Assembly: GCA_009760855.2 (NCBI GenBank)
Contig: WPIO01000133.1
Span: 767,001 to 831,000, forward strand
Length of the DNA stretch: 64,000 nucleotides
Direction of reading: 5' to 3'
Source: Cristatella mucedo
Taxonomy: Eukaryota; Bryozoa; Phylactolaemata; Cristatellidae
Made by a program: the position numbers and the translations under genes. Every line of letters begins with the position of its first letter. Within the stretch, counting starts at the first letter, position 1. The notes below the pieces were generated by a model. The model was not told the DNA's origin, did no database searches, and worked only from the letters and a program-made list of their open reading frames with translations. This document shows positions 61,370-64,000 of the stretch, in pieces.

Positions 61370-61492
61370 CCACACATGCTACCAACCATTCGATCGTGCT
61401 TCCTTTGCAGAAAATTTCAAGTGCCTAGAAAGAGATTGAGTTCTCTGGGGGCGCTATAACAAATACATCATTGTTAATATTGTTGTTGAGGC
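61370..61492 (+). mobile_element. LINE-A 3'-tip fragment
   Basis: CATGCTACCAACCATTCGAT, CCTTTGCAGAAAATTTCAAG and the hairpin AGAAAGAGATTGAGTTCTCT with GGGCGCTATAAC, then an ATT/GTT-rich end. Confidence 0.88.
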
Positions 61493-62278
61493 ACTACCAC
61501 TCAGTGGTGATAAATGGATGGCGGCCAGAGTATGAAAAATGCATCGAGTTCAACTTCAAAAGAAGCTGAGAAACCCTCGTCGTTCATGGAGTGAAGATAC
61601 TTCTCAAAATCTCATTGAAAAGCTTTACCTGAAGTCATATCGCGGATCAAAATTTGTTGGTACCCACTGCTCCCGCGCTAGGGACGCGGAACGAGGTTAC
61701 AACTTGCCGACATCATAAGTTCGCTCGAAATCTGGAAATGCTTAAAAAACATTCCCACGTCGGTCGCGCAGAAAGAGCAGCAGAACATATTGAAGCCAAT
61801 AATATCGACACGGAGCCACAAGGCACAGTGAATTTAGGAAAGGGAGAGCAGTCTCTAACAGTCTCTACTCAGAGGGAGGCGGCTCACGCACGCAAGTGTA
61901 CGGAGGTAACAGAGACCCGACCGAAGCGCTCATTCGCTCATTGGCTCGGCGCCGGTTTAACCGCCAACATCCGGTTTTCATCCTGACCGGCGGGATTACG
62001 GTCGCGCGTTAGCTTCGCCGTCCCGTTCGCGACCCGTCTGCGCGGGCGCATTCGTGTAAGTTACTTGCCCACGCGCACCTTTGTGCGACTGCGGTGTCGC
62101 CAGTCATGTAGCGGTTGCGGAATTAAGGCGATGTGCTCAAGCTTCCGGCGACGCCTGACTTCGTAACATCGCGTACCCCGCTCTCAGCGATAACGCCTTA
62201 CCGCGAGATACCGCCTTACCGTGTCGCCTCGTTTCGATGTCTCCCCGTCCCCATCTCCGTCCGTCTGCCCCCAAGTCT
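61493..62278. other. Unassigned DNA
   Basis: Turns GC-rich from about 61900. No gene recognised. Confidence 0.5.
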
Positions 62279-62702
<424 letters not shown>

Positions 62703-62786
62703 GTCTCTGCGTACGCGCCTTTGTGTGTCGGAGGCTGCGGTCTCGAACGAGCGAGCGTTCCAGTCGCCGCACGACTTGGTAGACTT

Positions 62787-62850
62787 AAACCACATGGTCT
62801 TTATGACTTTGTGGAGTTACAGACGGAGATACATTAGATTACATAACATT
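62787..62850 (+). mobile_element. LINE-B 3'-tip fragment
   Basis: CCACATGGTCTTTATGACTT, GTGGAGTTACAGACGGAGAT and an ATTACATAACATTACAT tail only. Confidence 0.9.
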
Positions 62851-63229
62851 ACATAACCGCGCGCACCGATCGGCGATGGCCGCGCGCGAGCTTGGTGAGG
62901 CGGCCGAACACGAACGCCTCGGGCGCCGAAGCAACGGCGTCGGGCTGCCGCGGCGTCGCCTGTCGCGCTCGCTCGCGTGGCAGCATCGCTTCTCGCACCG
63001 TTCGCTCTCGCACCGTCGCAGGTCGTCGGCCGCGGCCGGTCGCTGGAGGAGCAGCAGCAGTAGCCCCAGCTCTCTCTCGCTCTAGCGCGCACGAGCGCGG
63101 AGAGGCGCACGCCGACGACGTCGAGAGCAGTGCAGCCGCCGTCGCGTCCTCGCCGTCACCACCCAGCGCTCGGCAGCCGCAGCTGCCGACGCCGCCCCGA
63201 GGGGACCGAGCTCAAGGATTGGACTTGAA
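62851..63229 (+). promoter_or_regulatory. CpG-rich block, possible promoter/5' UTR
   Basis: GC- and CpG-dense unique sequence immediately 5' of the candidate exon at 63230. No TATA box is obvious. Placed on composition and position only. Confidence 0.3.
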
Positions 63230-63353
63230 ATGCCGAGAAAGGCGAGCGCACGACGCACGGCTGCTGGCAAGAGCCAAGCTGCGTCAGAGGAGGCGGAGGA
63301 CTACGAGCGAGTGAAGCGGTGCGAAATAGCCCTCTCAGACCTCGCCAACGAAG
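63230..63353 (+). CDS. Candidate first exon, basic N-terminus, unknown protein
   Basis: ATG in context TTGAAATGC opens MPRKASARRTAAGKSQ, then an acidic/helical part EEAEDYERVKRCEIALSDLA ending NE plus one base. The donor AAG|GTCAGT at 63354 is good (phase 1). The basic-then-helical layout faintly recalls the N-terminus of Borealin, but the match is too short to name it. No second exon is identified before the window ends. Confidence 0.35.
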
Positions 63354-64000
63354 GTCAGTGCTTCGCTCTGAAGCAGCTGCCGCCGCGGGGCTGCCACACT
63401 CGGACCATGCGCGACTTCCGCAGCTCCCCTCCTTAGCACGGCTCCTTTGGCTGGTGCGCTGCCGTCTGCCCGTCCGCCCGCCTGCTCTCCTTGTCTTGTC
63501 TGTCTGTCTGGGCTTGGCTCCATTGCTACCGAGACGAAACAGCCAGCGATAGGACGGCTCGATAGGCAGCCTGCTATTTCGTCGAGCAATTATGAGTGTG
63601 CAGTCGCAGGCGAACCAGGTGACCATATCGACAGCGACCGGTGCTATTTGATGCAAATCGCAGGAAGCCACGCTTGAGTTGCTAGCGACTGCGATGGCCG
63701 ACCCCGGCCCACGAGAGTGTGAAAGTCGATGTGTGCTTCCGCGTCGTTAACTGCTGGCGACTTGTCCCGAAATAGTAAGCCGCCGCAGCAGTACAGAGCG
63801 TACAGAGCCCAAAGCGACGCAGCACGAGCCTCATACGGCTTCGCCGGCGACCGGTTCGCAAGTGCCCCTCACTGCCTTAGCGACAAGACCGCCTCCAGAG
63901 GGCGCCAGAGGAACTGACCGCCAAACCGAGCAGCTCTATGCGGCGTTCGGCTCGGCGCTTGATTGCTGCAGTGCATGGGAGCAAGGGCAAGGTCTCCTCG
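63354..64000 (+). other. DNA after candidate exon, no feature recognised
   Basis: If the exon at 63230 is real this is its first intron. GC-rich, no repeat family recognised. Confidence 0.45.

Overview
The window is nuclear DNA of an animal, most likely an invertebrate. It holds split coding exons with GT-AG introns, GC-rich third codon positions, tRNA-derived SINEs, L2/CR1-type LINE fragments and very many dinucleotide and tetranucleotide tracts. I cannot name the species from sequence alone.

The only gene I can identify firmly is a TAO kinase (TAOK; Ste20-like MAP3K/Hippo kinase) on the + strand. Twelve exons, from 2880 to 37095, encode the C-terminal half of the kinase domain, a Ser/Gly-rich linker, the long coiled-coil region and a short invertebrate-style tail, about 845 residues in all. 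The N-lobe exons (about 170 residues in human TAOK1) are not seen and should lie upstream. Eleven introns can be placed. All are phase 0 except the first, which is phase 1. A candidate polyadenylation signal lies at 38066.

The introns and the downstream half of the window are packed with mobile DNA. LINE-A is an L2/CR1-like element with a 3' hairpin and an (ATT)n tail. LINE-B is a related element with an (ATTAC)n tail. SINE-1 and SINE-2 are two tRNA-derived families. SINE-2 shares its 3' hairpin with LINE-A, so LINE-A probably mobilises it. Several insertions are nested, for example SINE-1 in LINE-A near 9.75 kb and LINE-B in LINE-A near 57.6 kb.

From 38 kb on there is no further firm gene. 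The GC- and CpG-rich blocks contain minisatellites and three weak candidate first exons or small ORFs: 51419, with one membrane segment and a perfect donor; 57077, a signal-peptide-like Cys-rich ORF; and 63230, a basic N-terminus with a good donor. The most interesting signals are a DLG in place of DFG in the kinase, a triplicated 3' splice site, complementary purine/pyrimidine tracts flanking two exons, a cluster of four hairpins at 34.4-34.65 kb, and the shared LINE/SINE tail.
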